Of a stretch of 5,340 nucleotides of DNA, positions 5,340 to 5,340 are shown in pieces. Source of the stretch: Angelakisella sp. (GTDB lineage Bacteria; Bacillota; Clostridia; Oscillospirales; Ruminococcaceae). The translations under genes and the position numbers were made by a program. The stretch's first letter is position 1; every line of letters starts with the position of its first letter. The stretch is from NCBI GenBank assembly GCA_022795575.1, contig JAAWGY010000201.1:1-5340 (forward strand), written 5' to 3'. The notes under the pieces were generated by a model, which was not told where the DNA came from, ran no database searches, and worked only from the letters and a program-made list of their open reading frames with translations.

Positions 5340-5340
5340 T

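Overview
The window looks like chromosomal DNA from a high-GC Clostridia member, most likely from the Oscillospiraceae (Flavonifractor or Oscillibacter-like). The reasons are the strong GGAGG ribosome sites, the GC-rich C/G-ending codons, TGn-extended -10 promoters, a DUF362-ferredoxin gene of anaerobic type, and a trmN6-to-rsmI gene order typical of Firmicutes. The assignment is an inference from style and gene content; there is no rRNA gene or other phylogenetic marker here.

Layout. Bases 1-215 are intergenic. They hold a striking element of three perfect hairpins enclosed by an outer stem (5-80), then a sigma-A-type promoter (155-184) and a ribosome site. A tight plus-strand operon follows: an Lrp/AsnC-family regulator (216-689), a class I/II PLP aminotransferase (689-1852) and a DUF362 protein with a C-terminal two-cluster ferredoxin domain (1849-2955). 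The gene junctions overlap by 1 and 4 bases, so the three are probably translationally coupled. The regulator and aminotransferase resemble the AlaR/AlaT (YugG/YugH) pair of Bacillus subtilis. The role of the Fe-S protein beside them is unknown.

A 63-base convergent gap without a good terminator separates this operon from a minus-strand cluster read right to left: a TrmN6-type methyltransferase (5211-4480), a PAT-like GNAT acetyltransferase (4483-3878, overlapping by 4 bases) and RsmI, the 16S rRNA C1402 ribose methyltransferase (3849-3019). The two methyltransferases form the well-known yabB...yabC neighbourhood of Firmicutes. The acetyltransferase sits where B. subtilis has a GIY-YIG gene. 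Its C-terminus runs about 38 residues past the usual family end, through a terminator-like hairpin, and base composition skew flips close to that junction.

The right edge (5212-5340) carries a probable promoter for the methyltransferase, a hairpin, and an open 28-codon frame running off the window.

No CRISPR array, transposase, tRNA or rRNA gene is visible. I found no clearly new multi-gene system. The best leads are the branched repeat at the left edge, the DUF362-ferredoxin protein coupled to an amino acid regulator and aminotransferase, and the rebuilt GNAT/rsmI junction.
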